A stretch of DNA of 64,000 bases from Meghimatium bilineatum. Lineage: Eukaryota > Mollusca > Gastropoda > Stylommatophora > Philomycidae. Below the pieces are notes generated by a model. The model saw only the letters and a program-made list of their open reading frames with translations. It did no database searches and was not told where the DNA came from. Each line of letters begins with the position of its first letter. The stretch's first letter is position 1. Location: positions 34,649,780 to 34,713,779 of the forward strand of contig CM067309.1 in the NCBI GenBank assembly GCA_034231615.1, given 5' to 3'. The translations under genes and the position numbers were made by a program. Shown here piece after piece: positions 24,901-39,000 of this stretch.

Positions 24901-27900
24901 CTTCAGAAATGGCAGGAGGATTTTACAAAGTAATAGAAGCCAGTTTGTCACTAATAGATGAATTTTGCCATTTACTTTGTTGAACACTTTGTTACCAGTG
25001 TCAAACATGGTCATTAACAACCTCGCATCAGAGAAAAATCATCACATGTGAAATGAAGTGTTTGAGGAAAGCAGCTATGGTCACTAAACTAGACAAAGTA
25101 ATAAACGAGAAACACGGATATCAGAAAAAGAGTAGAAAAAATACCTTGTGTCAAATATATAGAACGTCAGAAGATAAAGTAGTTTGGTCACAAGTGCGAA
25201 TGGACTCAAGCCAAATACCATAGAAAGCTTATAACAAATGATAATATGGATACAGAGCCAATGGTAGACCAAGAAAGAGATGGATAGATAACAACACAAC
25301 AACCCTCGACAAACACAGACTCTGTATGGATCAGGTGTCACATCTGGCCTTGAACAGAAACTTACAGCTCCCACCCCTACGCTTAACCTCAAGTGTGGGT
25401 GCAATCAACCAGCTTCCACCTGGGGAAAGACAATAGATAGATTGTATATGATGGGATGAATAACTCATTGTGTCTACACTGTCATTATTCAATATTTTGA
25501 TATGGTTAGAGAAAATACTCTTATACCTTATACTGTGTTCTCCCAAGACATAGTCCAAAGTCCAGTGTAGTAACAGTATGACAATCAATACAAGGTAACT
25601 GCGTGAAATGTAACAACAATTAGACTTACGTAAAACACAGGTTTATAAATCGCTTCAATGGGACACGACAGACTATAGCTAAAACTAGTAGGTAATGATG
25701 GGCAATGATGAGCACACAAGAAATCATAAAAATTACAACAAAATAAATTCTGAAACATTGAATGTGATTTGTGTAGTGTAATTTTTATGATTTCTTGTGT
25801 GCTCATCATTGCCCATCATTACCTACTAGTTTTAGCTATAGTCTGTCGTGTCTCATTGAAGCGATTTATAAACCTGTGTTTTACGTAAGTCTAATTGTAG
25901 TAACAGTTAAAAGGTGACTGAAGTTTTACATAAAATATTTCAAGGCACCACCAAAACAGTCTAGGTCTTTGTTTAACTGTCAAATATCAAGATTTTGCTT
26001 AGAATAAATGACAAGACTTGTCCTTGAAACTATTGAGTAGATACTAAAGTATTGCTTGTAATAGATAATGACAACCAGTTTCTTGGAAGAACATTGTAAT
26101 AGATGATGACAACCAGTTTCTTGGAAGAACATTGTAATAGATGATGACAACCAGTTTCTTGGAAGAACATTGTAATAGATGATGACAACCAGTTTCTTGG
26201 AAGAACATTGTAATAGATGATGACAACCAGTTTCTTGGAAGAACAATCACCACACACAGTGCAGTTAGGATCACAAACAACATACAAGAACTGCTAAATC
26301 AAACAAAGAAGAAGCACTGGTGGTGTCTAATGTATTCATTATGTTTGACACTGAAGGTAATTTGATGAACATATATTTTGAATAAGTTTGACATGAACTT
26401 GTGACCTTTGACCTTCTCCCTCACCAGCTTTTCTGGTTATAGGCTAATGATAGTACAAGTACTTCTTTTCTGGTTATAGGCTAATGATAGTACAAGTACC
26501 ACTTCTTATAGTCCATGATGAATGTCAGTGATCATGTCCATCCACAAATTTCTATCTCGTATGTTGCCAATAACTTAACTGATGTGTATGCCCTGTAGAA
26601 TTGATTATTATGTCTGTCCACAAATTTCTGTATGCTGCCAATAACTTAACTGATTTGCATGCCCTGTAGAATTGATTATTATGTCTGTCCACAAATGTCT
26701 GTATGCTGCCAATAACTTAACTGATGTGTATGCCCTGTAGAATTGATTATTATGTCTGTCCACAAATTTCTGTCTCGTATGCTGCCAATAACTTAACTGA
26801 TGTGTATGCCCTGTAGAATTGATTATTATGTCTGTCCACAAATTTCTGTCTCGTATGCTGCCAATAACTTAACTGATGTGTATGCCCTGTAGAATTGATT
26901 ATTATGTCTGTCCACAAATTTCTATCTCGTATGCTGCCAATAACTTAACTGATTTGTATGCCCTGTAGAATTGATTATTATGTCTGTCCACAAATTTCTG
27001 TCTCGTATGCTGCCAATAACTTAACTGATTTGTATGCCCTGTAGAATTGATTATTATGTCTGTCCACAAATTTCTGTCTCGTATGCTGCCAATAACTTAA
27101 CTGATTTGTATGCCCTGTAGAATTCATTATTATGTCTGTCCACAAATTTCTGTCTGTATGCTGCCAATAACTTAACTGATTTGTATGCCCTGTAGAATTG
27201 ATTATTATGTCTGTCCACAAATTTCTGTATGCTGCCAATAACTTAACTGATTTGCATGCCCTGTAGAATTGATTATTATGTCTGTCCACAAATTTCTGTC
27301 TCGTATGCTGCCAATAACTTAACTGATTTGTATGCCCTGTAGAATTGATTATTATGTCTGTTCACAAATTTCTGTCTTGTATGCTGCCAATAACTTAACT
27401 GATTTGTATGCCCTGTAGAATTGATTATTATGTCTGTCCACAAATTTCTGTCTGTATGCTGCCAATAATTTTTTATATTGATTTTTCCCCATGTCGCAAT
27501 GCTAAGCCGTCAAACATCTTCTTTCTTGGTCTTACCCCTCTTGCTCTTTATCTTGCTGATTGTCACAATATTATATATCTCCATTTTTCACGATGTGTCA
27601 AAAAAAATGTGGACTATCTTCACACTCTTTGTTTTTAATTCACTTCTTTCAAGATATCTTCTTTACACTTTTATATTTGATTGGTGTTTTAAATATTGCT
27701 CTATAAAACCACATTTATACTGCCTCTATAAAACCACATTTATACTGCCTCTATAAAACCACATTTATACTGCCTCTATAAAACCACATTTATACTGCCT
27801 CTATAAAACCACATTTATACTGCCTCTATAAAACCACATTTATACTGCCTCTATAAAACCACATTTATACTGCCTCTATAAAACCACATTTATACTGCCT

Positions 27901-30900
27901 CTATAAAACCACATTTATACTGCCTCTATAAAACCACATTTATACTGCTTCTATAAAACCACATTTATACTGCCTCTATAAAACCACATTTATACTGCCT
28001 CTATAAAACCACATTTATACTGCATCTATAACAACTATTTTTTTATTATTCTGCTGAGTATCCAAGATTTGCTTTCATACAACAGAATGAAGATAGGAAG
28101 AACAGAAAGAAACACCAATATATATATATATATATATAACAGTATATATTCAGTAGGAAACATCAGACTTAAACAGATGACAGAATTCACATATCTATGA
28201 AGCAATATAACAACAGATGGCAAGAGCAGCAAAGAAATACATAATAGATGTAGTAAAGAATACCAAGCCTTAGGGCAAATGACACCCCAATCTTCAGAAA
28301 CACAAACGTAGATTTAAACACCAAAATAACACTATTCAAAACGATTATTATGTGAACGCTGTACTACTAATACCACACATTGACAACGATAGCACAGGAC
28401 AAACATTAACTTATGACAGCTGAAATAGTATGCTTGTGCAAAATCCTAGGAATATCGCTAAGCGACAGAGTGAGGAATGAGAACATTAGACAAAAAACAG
28501 GCACCACCCCAATCTTGGAATATATTAAGAGACAACAGATCAAATGGTTTACACACATCAGCAGACTACCGTCAGACAGCATACCACAGCAAGCTATGCT
28601 ACACAGATACAGTGAAGGCAAACCTAGAGGCCGACCACGAAAACGATGGACCACCAAAATAAAAGAGGCAACAAATTCCACAATATACTCAGCATACAAG
28701 AGAGCCATCTCAGGAAAACTCTTCTACCCCTTACACTGTAAGGCAACAAAGTGTTTAGTGAATAGATATATACAAGACAACAGAATTGGTTCTATATAAT
28801 TTCTAAGAACTCCTTTTCTCAATTGATAAAAAGACATTATTTATGGTGTTTTTTTTTTCTTGTGAGATGCTGCTATTGCTTAGACTATTCTCCATTTGAC
28901 TTCTTTAATATATCTTCCATCTGATGTTATCAAGGAACCAGACTATATACAGAATGTGTTGATTTACTTGAGACTGGTCCCATCTACTTTGTTGTTACAT
29001 TCTACAAGAAATGTGTTCTCTGTTATTACTATTACTTCAGTTTTTTTCTACTATTCAGATTAAACCCTATATTTCTGACTTCCTTTTTCAATTATATTTA
29101 TCATTTCTTATATCTGTGTTTTATATTAAAAATTGTGTTATACATTTATAATTAAACAAATTAATTCATTTGTGTCTAGCATAAATGGAGTACCAGCCTG
29201 TGCAAACAAGAAACTTCTGACTGACATCTTAAGAAATGAATGGAACTTTACCGGTTATGTTGTCAGCGATATGGGAGCTTTAGAGAACATCATATCTTCT
29301 CATCATTACGTGAACAACACCGTGGATGCAGCAGCAGCCGCTGTCAATGCTGGCACTAACCTAAATCTTCCAACTTCATCAAAAACACAAGTCTTCATGT
29401 CAATAGGTTTGTTGAACATCATTTTGGTTTTTGTCAGATAGGTCCGTGTGAAATAGTATTGTTATTTGTAAGTGAAGAATGTGTAACATCATTCTATCAT
29501 TTCTCAAAGATGTTTCAGTAGCATAATTTTGTCAGTTTTCAGTAAAAAGTGTTAAAAAAATGTACAGTGAAAAAATGAATTCAGAAATATTAAGAACAGT
29601 AAATGTCAAGGGTTTTCTCCTAAACAATGTAGCAAGAAAGCTGATGATTTTTGGACCTACAAAGAGACATAACAGCATGGAAAAATTCGTAATGGAAGAT
29701 ATGGTTGCTAGTAGCAGGGGTAAGAACTATCCAAGACTAGGATGGATAAGAGACATCTTAGATTGTTTAAACATGTCCTTCACTGTGACAAGTCATCTTC
29801 CCAGAGATTTGATTAGATCAGAACATCCATTAAAAAATAGAACATTCTAGAAATAATGTATTATCTGAAGAAGAAGTACTTTATCGTTCATGTTGAAGAT
29901 AGGCCTATAGCACTTCAGATATTTACAATTTCTGTCTTCACAGTCGATGCTGTTAAACAAGGAAAGCTTTCAGAAGACTTGGTCAGAGAGAGGGTCAAGC
30001 CTTTATTTTACACAAGAATGAGGCTTGGAGAGTTTGACCCTCCAAACGATAATCCATATGCCAGTTTGAACAACAGTGTGGTAGAAACACCAGAACATCA
30101 GGCTCTGGCAGTTGAAGCTGCAATAAAATCATTTGTTTTGTTGAAGAATCATAACAACATTCTACCACTGAATCCACAATCATACAAAAATGTTGTGGTA
30201 CGTAAATGTTGTGTACTAATTGTTGAGATTAATGAGCTTGCCTTGTCTCTTCCTATGTCTGAGTCCAAGACTAAGTTAGGGAGAAATGTTAGATAAAAGG
30301 TATCATATGATAAGTCATGTACTATGAGATCTAGTATATTTCATATTCCTACAGCATTATGCTGAGAGGCAACAAAATAAGAAACTTCTTAGAGCCTTCA
30401 TATTCCCAGTCATAATATATGGATGTGAATCTTGGACAATCACCAATAAAGTTAATTATAAAATAACAGAATTTGTTGTATACTAATTGTTTAGATTAAG
30501 GAACTTGCCTTGTCTCTTCCTATGACTAAGTCCGAGACTAAGTTAGGGAAAAATGTTAATGAGATCATCATCAAGTGCCATCTCTACATCACAGGTTGAC
30601 CTGCAACAGACTTACAACATCCTCTGTTTCCTGCTTTGGTGGTGCAGCACTCTGCTTGACTGTAACCTGTCAATCATGTAATATTTCCCTCACATTTGGA
30701 TCTCTGCCTATCCCTTGCTTGCCTCCTCTCAACTCTACTCTCGAGTAAGATCTTCAACAAGGTGTCATTTTAATATGTCCAAAATATTTGTATGTGTTTT
30801 ATTTTTTATTTCCTTTAATAGTTTAAAAAAAAGTACAAAGTGTTGTTAGAACCTTTATGTTCATTTCTTCTCTTTCCACAGTTCTCCCTATTCTAAATAT

Positions 30901-32966
30901 CCACATCTCAAAGACATCAATTCTGTCTTCTAGTTGTTTGTTCATTGTCCATGTTTCTGATTCATACATTAATGTCAAATACATGAGATGTAGCATTTTA
31001 TAATTCTCATATTTCGTTTGTAATTTGTTTGGTTGTTAATATTCTCTTTATGTTATTGAAAATACTTTTAGCCATTCCTATTCTATAGAAAGACATATAA
31101 GGAATGATGATGATAAGGAGAGAAGTCACGATGAGACAAGAGAAGAGTAGGTAGATATTTAAGGCATGATAAGGAAAATAAAGCAGAGGGAGTTATGTCA
31201 GAATGTAATATTAGTAAAAACTAGTAAACAATGGTGTGCTAAACTTACAGGACCTTGCTCTCTTGAAATAAGCAGATTAAAGAGCCAGATGGTTGGACAA
31301 ACAACAGATGAATACAGTTGCTATTAATGAAGTATATTGCTGATTTTTCCAGCTTTGATTCAGCAGTAGATTTTACCTGAGCGGTCAACTTTAAAAAGTC
31401 TAGATAAAGCTGTGATACACCTAGGAAGTCTACGGTGATCTACAATCAGTACCATTTTGTACACAGTCTATATCAAGAACATATCTACAATCAATACCAC
31501 CTAGTACACAGTCTATATCAGGAACATATCTACAATCAATACCACCTTGTACACAGTCTATATCAAGAACATATCTACAATCAATACCACCTTGTACACA
31601 GTCTATATCAGGAACATATCTACAATCAATACCACCTAGTACACAGTCTATATCAGGAACATATCTACAATCAATACCACCTTGTACACAGTCTATATCA
31701 GGAACATATCTACAATCAATAACACCTTGTACACAGTCTATATCAAGAACATATCTACAATCAATACCACCTAGTACACAGTCAATATCAGGAACATATC
31801 TACAATCAATACCACCTTGAATACAATCTATATCAGGAACATATCTACAATCAATACCACCTTGTACACAGTCTATATCAGGAACATATCTACAATCAAT
31901 ACCACTTTGTACACAGTCTATATCAGGAACATATCTACAATCAATACCACCTTGTACACAGTCTATATCAAGAACATATCTACAATCAATACCACCTTGA
32001 ATACAATCTATATCAGGAACATATCTACAATCAATACCACCTTGTACACAGTCTTTATCAGGAACATATCTACAATCAATACTACCTTGTACACACTATA
32101 TCAAGAACATATCTACAATCAATACCACCTTGTATACAGTCTATATCAAGAACATATCTACAATCAATACTACCTTGTACACAGTCTATATCAGGAACAT
32201 ATCTACAATCAATACCACCTTGTACACACTCTATATCAAGAACATATCTACAATCAATACCACCTTGAATACAATCTATATCAGGAACATATCTAAAATC
32301 AATACCACCTTGTACACAGTCTATAGGCCTATCAAGAACATATCTACAATCAATACCACCTTGTACACAGTCTATATCAGGAACATATCTAGTCTATATC
32401 AGGAACATATCTACAATCAATACCACCTTGTACACAGTCTATATCAAGAACATATCTACAATTAATACCACCTTGTACACAGTCTATATCAGGAACATAT
32501 CTAGTCTATATCAGGAACATATCTACAATCAATACCACCTTGTACACAGTCTATATCAGGAACATATCTAGTCTATATCAAGAACATATCTACAATGAAA
32601 ACCACCTTGTATACAGTCTATATCAGGAACATATCTACAAAACTCTTCCACAACATGAACAGCAAAATGAGAAAAACATGGAAGGATATGTGTGAAATAT
32701 AACTCACTCTACATAACTTTTAACTGCAATATTCAATAGACAGTAGTCCAGCTCTGTGGCAGTGTGGTACAGTGCACATCTATGACGGCCAAAGTACCAG
32801 GTTTGAATCACATTACAGGCAATTGTGCATCCGGTCTATTTTAAAGTAATGACAAACTACTGAATGTATTAATATTGCCTAGAAAATCACTACAGCCAAA
32901 ACAAAAAATGCTGTGTTGATGGCTACTTCCTGAATAGGATATTTCCCCTTTTCCCCCCCCAATAGG

Positions 32967-33065
<99 letters not shown>

Positions 33066-36000
33066 TATGTGAATTGATAATATTAAATGTTTTTGAAACT
33101 AGATTGTGGGACCCATGTCTGATAATGCTGGTCAATTGTCTGGTGACTACAGCCCAAGTGTAGACAGAAGTTACATTAAGACTCCACTGCAAGGTTTGAA
33201 ACAGATATTTCCACGTATCAGGACAGCAAATGGATGTGCTGATGGAACTCCCTGTAAAAATTACCAGTCTTCAGCCGTCCAGAATACTGTTACTGGAGCT
33301 GATCTTATCTTTGTTGCTTTAGGAACAGGTAAAAATTTTTATGGTTCAGTTAGTTCTCAGATCATCATCACTACACTCTAGGAACAACCATAAGTGCTAT
33401 GGCGAGTTTGGTTGCTTGATATTCAGTAATATTGTGGCATCTCAGAATGTTGGTAACTCCTTCAGTTCACTTTCTTCCATTTCAGTCTCTATTTTTTCAA
33501 TATATTTGACCACAGTTTTCCAACAATTTGTGTTATCTCTTCACTCCTCACATGATCTCTTCTTGTTCTGTTTGCCACTTTTCTTAGACATCTCATTCAT
33601 AGATATAAATTGATTACATATGTAAAATTATCTCGTTTATATATCAAGTCCTTAATGTTCATTTTATTTTCAGGACAAGCAGTAGAGGCGGAGGTGCGTG
33701 ACAGACCAGATTTAAGTTTTCCAGGAAACCAGTCACACTTGTTGACTGATGTTTTGACCCATAGTAAGCTCTTGCATAGATATCAAGTTGTTCATTCTAC
33801 GTCTGTTTTGTTACTTAATATAATAAGATGCATAACCCGTCAGGTCCTTAGGGGTGTCACACTGAAAACATCACAAAAATCCCTCCAAACATCTCTGTCA
33901 TAGCCCCATCACCACTGCAAGGTGCTGGCCTTGATGGGGAAGTACATTGATGATATTTAATTATTTTTTTTTCATAAGGTTAGTGGTTAGTCAAACATAA
34001 AACAACACAAATGAAAATATAATATACGGAAGTCAATACTGATATATGAATGATTGGTCTGGTAGGATTTTTTATTTTGCTGATGTATCTGTGATAAACC
34101 CAGAAAGAGTTAATTTTGTGAAACCTATTTTTTAAAACTAAATTATGAAAAGAACACAGTCTAGCAGAGTGCACCACCAAGGCAAGGGACCTAGGATGTT
34201 GGAGGTCCATAGCAGCCAATCTTTGATACAGATATAGAACTAGATTATGATAAAAAGAACTTATGAGGAAGACATAGCAATATATTTGTGTAAGTTTCAA
34301 GTCTTTTCTTCTACTCCAGTAGGAACACAACCCCCACATATTTGAAACCTTAGTAGGGCCTACTAGATAAACTATTAAAAGAAAGTCTTTGATATTTTGC
34401 TGCAGGTAACACAAGCAATATCATCCTGTTGCTGTTTAATGCTGGACCACTTAATCTGACTGACTATGATGAGCTTCCTCGTATTCCTGCCATCTTGGAG
34501 TTATTCTTCCCAGCTCAAGCTACAGGTGATGCCTTGGTTGCAGTACTGACCAACAAGGGAGGAAAAAGTAGTCCTGCAGGTAGACTTCCTGTTACCTGGC
34601 CCAAGTATGCATCACAGGTAGTCAATAAAAACAATGAACATATTAAATGCCAGAGACCACACATTAGATCATAGATTTTCACCAGCTTGGTCATAAACTG
34701 CAGCAAGTGTTAAGTTTTTTTCATATTGAAATGTAAATTTCAAGTGTATATTCAAATTATCTAACTTAGTTCATGTTACAAGTGGTTGGGGTTTTGTTGC
34801 TTACAGAAACGGTGTGAAGTTAGTAAAGAAATCATCAGGATATCCCACTGTCACTTCAAGCATGAGGATGGAGATTGAGGGAGTTACATCAGCACTTAAT
34901 TGATTGATAACTGATACATCAACACACTCTGTAATACTCACAGACTATCAAAGCATGCCACACAAGATAGAAAAGTTCATGATGAGAAAATAATAGTGGG
35001 ACTTATTGAACAATTCAATTGTCCAGAGCATAACATGGATAGACTGCCCTGGTCATGCTGGGATCAGAGGAAACAAGAGAGCTGACTTATTGGCAGGTAA
35101 TGCAGCGATATACAGCACATTGCTGAGAAGAGATAAAGCAGACTTAATGAAGGCAGTAATAAATTCATTTCAGGATGGAGATGATGTCAATGAGGCTGAG
35201 AACGTACACATACAGAGAATGTTAGAAATGGGAGTATTCAGAGGTGAGGGGAGGAAAAGTACATTTTTTGGAAAGTCCCGAAGATCACACACACGATCAA
35301 CACCTGACGGGGACTCTGAGTCTACATACACTGGGATGGCTGCTGGAACAGAGGGCGGAGCACTTATAGGAATACCCTGCATGCTGTGAAGCCAGTTTCT
35401 AATCAAGAACCAAGATTAAAGTTCATGCTAAAATTATGAAATATATTGAATATAATTATATTCTGGAATTAGTATGATTTAGTTAGTTAATCAGATAATG
35501 ATCACCATACACAAGATACTAACATCGTTGCTATGATCTCTGATCACCGTACACAAGATACTAACATCAATGCTATGTTCTCTGATCACCGTACACAAGA
35601 TACTAACATCGTTGCTATGTTCTCTGATCATTGTACACAAGATACTAACATCAATGCTATGTTCTCTGATCACCGTACACAAGATACTAACATCGTTGCT
35701 ATGTTCTCTGATCACCGTACACAAGATACTAACATCAATGCTATGTTCTCTGATCACCATACACAAGATACTAACATCGTTGCTATGTTCTCTGATCACC
35801 GTACACAAGATACTAACATCGTTGCTATGATCTCCTCTTTAGTGTATCCCCAATTACATGATGACTGAGAGCTCCAGTTCTCTGTAAGTTGATGAATATT
35901 CTTTGAAGTCAAGTGCTACTCACTTCTGGCAATGCCACATTTCAAGCCCAGCTACTTTATTCTGGACATGGAAAAAGAACTGTCACCCGAATTATTTTTT

Positions 36001-39000
36001 TACGACCATACTATTTATCATGCGCTAAGTATATAAGCCTAATCCATCACTCTTCTGCCTGACAGTAGCAGCTGGTCCCACAAGCTGATCTGCTCTCTCA
36101 TTGCCCTGAACACTCACATGACCAGGCTTGAAAATATATCTCTTCAAGACCCCTTCCAACCTTAACCATTCCACTGCCTCAAACCGGTTTAACAGTACAA
36201 CCCACCAGTGTTCTTCTGATCATGCTCATTGAGTCACTGATGATCCAGACATGAGTTTATATGTTTTATATATATATAATTATATATTATTATATTATAT
36301 ATATATTGTTTATATTTTTATTATACAATTATACATGGTGACTGGAGTAAGAGTTATATAGTTAATGGTATGAAGATGCCAGCAGAAACGGTCAATCAGT
36401 CTTAAACCAGTTTCACATATATACAGTTGTTACAGCGTTTACACATGATAATGTAAATGATGTTATGGGATTCACATGCAAAGTTCTCATCAATAGTGAA
36501 AGTGGCCTTATGAAATGAAACGTCGTTCAGATCCGCTTCTTATCACTGACCATCAAGTTCCATATTTCTGCCAATAAGCTTATCTCTTTCTTCCTTGTCT
36601 GTCAACAAGTTTGTATCTCTCTCATATGTTTGTTAACAAGCTTATCTCTTTCTTCCTTGTCTGTCAACAAGTTTGTATCTCCTCCATTTTGTGTCAACAA
36701 GCTTCTCTCATTCCCTTGTTTGTTAATTAGCTTACCTATATGTCACTTGTCTGTCAACAAGCTTATCTCTGTTGCAGTACTTTATATTTGACACTGAGAA
36801 GTTTCTTATAGATCCCACCAATGGTGAACTACTCAATGGTTGGAAGAACCTACCGATACATGGATTCTGATCCACTATATCCATTTGGATATGGTCTGTC
36901 GTACTCCAAGTTCAATTACAACAGATTGGGTGTACAATATAATAAAAGACCAAGAGAAAACATTCATGTTACAGTCAACTTTACAAATGTTGGAAATCAT
37001 AACTCAGACGAGGTAAGACATTCGTTTTATTTACAAACATAACTTAGATAAGGTAAGACATTTATGTTTTATATAAAAATAAAATTCATTTTTATAGATA
37101 AACATGAGTTAGTTTTTCTGTGTCTATTTTTTACATTGTTTTGATGACCAGAAATTAACAAAATATACATTCATTACTTGTGGCATGGGGGGGGGATCTC
37201 CATGGCAAGAGATTGTGTCTTCCAATCTAGCTCATGACATCTTGTTGGTCAGGTTGGTTTCTTCTTAGATTCTTGGAGACTATCACTTTAAACTATGGAG
37301 TTACGTGATATGAGTGGTACTCTTGGCTGAAGGGGTGTCATCTGTTAAGAGGGACAAAGTACAAGAGATTGTGGCTTCCAATCTAGCTCATGACATCTTG
37401 TTGGTCAGGTTGGTTTCTTCTTAGATTCTTGGAGACTATCACTTTAAACTATGGAGTTACGTGATATGAGTGGTACTCTTGGCTGAAGGGGTGTCATCTG
37501 TTAAGAGGGACAAAGTACAAGAGATTGTGGCTTCCAATATAGCTCATGACATCTTGTTTGCCAGGTTGGTTTCTTCTTAGATTCTTGGAGACTATCACTT
37601 TAAACTATGGAGTTACGTGATATGAGTGGTACTCTTGGCTGAAGGGGTGTCATCTGTTAAGAGGGACAAAGTACAAGAGATTGTGGCTTCCAATCTAGCT
37701 CATGACATCTTGTTTGCCAGGTTGGTTTCTTCTTAGATTCTTGGAGACTATCACTTTAAACTATGGAGTTACGTGATATGAGTAGTACTCTTGGCTGAAG
37801 GGGTGTCATCTGTTAAGAGGGACAAAGTACAAGAGATTGTGGCTTCCAATATAGCTCATGACATCTTGTTTGCCAGGTTGGTTTCTTCTTAGATTCTTGG
37901 AGACTATCACTTTAAACTATGGAGTTACGTGATATGAGTAGTATTCTTGGCTGAAGGGGTGTCATCTGTTAAGAGGGACAAAGTACATATTAGGAAACTA
38001 TAGTACAATGGAGCCAATCCTCTACACCTTATTAACCCTTTTCAACATTACTTTCTATCTTGCTCAGAAATTAACAAATTATAATTTTCCATGAACAGAG
38101 ACTAACACAATATACTCTTCTTTCTTTGACGACAAGCTACAAAATAACACTTTGCTTCCCCTTTGTTATTTATGATCACTGATTAATAAAGTTGGATTTG
38201 TACATTCGTTTTTTTTTTCCTTAACGAATGCCTGTGTGGCAACTGGGCTTCTAGTTCAGGGTTCAAAGGGTTGTGTCACCGTCTTATTTCCAAGAGGAGG
38301 AGACCAAGAAAATTTGGGGGGATATGCTAACAACATGTCACATGTGCAAAAAAATCATTGTCATATCTTGTCTCAATTTCTTACTTTTGTCTTCTATCAA
38401 ATAATTCCCATTGATTATGGAGAAGATACAGGCCAATTAAAATTGCATCTTTGTTCTTCTGTGGCAGACTCTGGTGAGAATTAACGCTAGATATACCACC
38501 ACTGTGGATGTGCCATCACTGTGGATGTGATTGTGCCATCACTGTGAATGTGGATGTGCCATCACTGTGGATGTGGTTGTGCCATCACTGTGGATGTGGT
38601 TGTGCCATCACTGTGGATGTGGTTGTGCCATCACTGTGGATGTGGATGTGCCATCACTGTGGATGTGGTTGTGTCATCACTGTGGATGTGGTTGTGCCAC
38701 CACTGTGGATGTGGTTGTCATCACTGTGGATGTGGTTGTGTCATCACTGTGGATGTGGTTGTGTCATCACTGTGGATATGGATGTGCCATCACTATGGAT
38801 GTGGTTGTGTCATCACTGTGGATGTGGTTGTGCCATCATGTGGATGTGGCTGTGTCATCACTGTGGATGTGGTTGTGTCATCACTGTGGATGTGGTTGTG
38901 TCATCACTGTGGATGTGGTTGTGCCACCACTGTGGATGTGGTTGTCATCACTGTGGATGTGGTTGTGCCATCACTGTGGATGTGGTTGTGCCACCACTGT

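Noticed and set aside
31435-32465. Long Tyr/Ile/Asn-rich frames of up to 159 codons
   Set aside because: Products of the 45-bp array; the unit length is a multiple of three and contains no stop.
35491-35868. Repeat-protein-like frames on both strands
   Set aside because: 42-bp minisatellite in intron 11, open on both strands by unit length.
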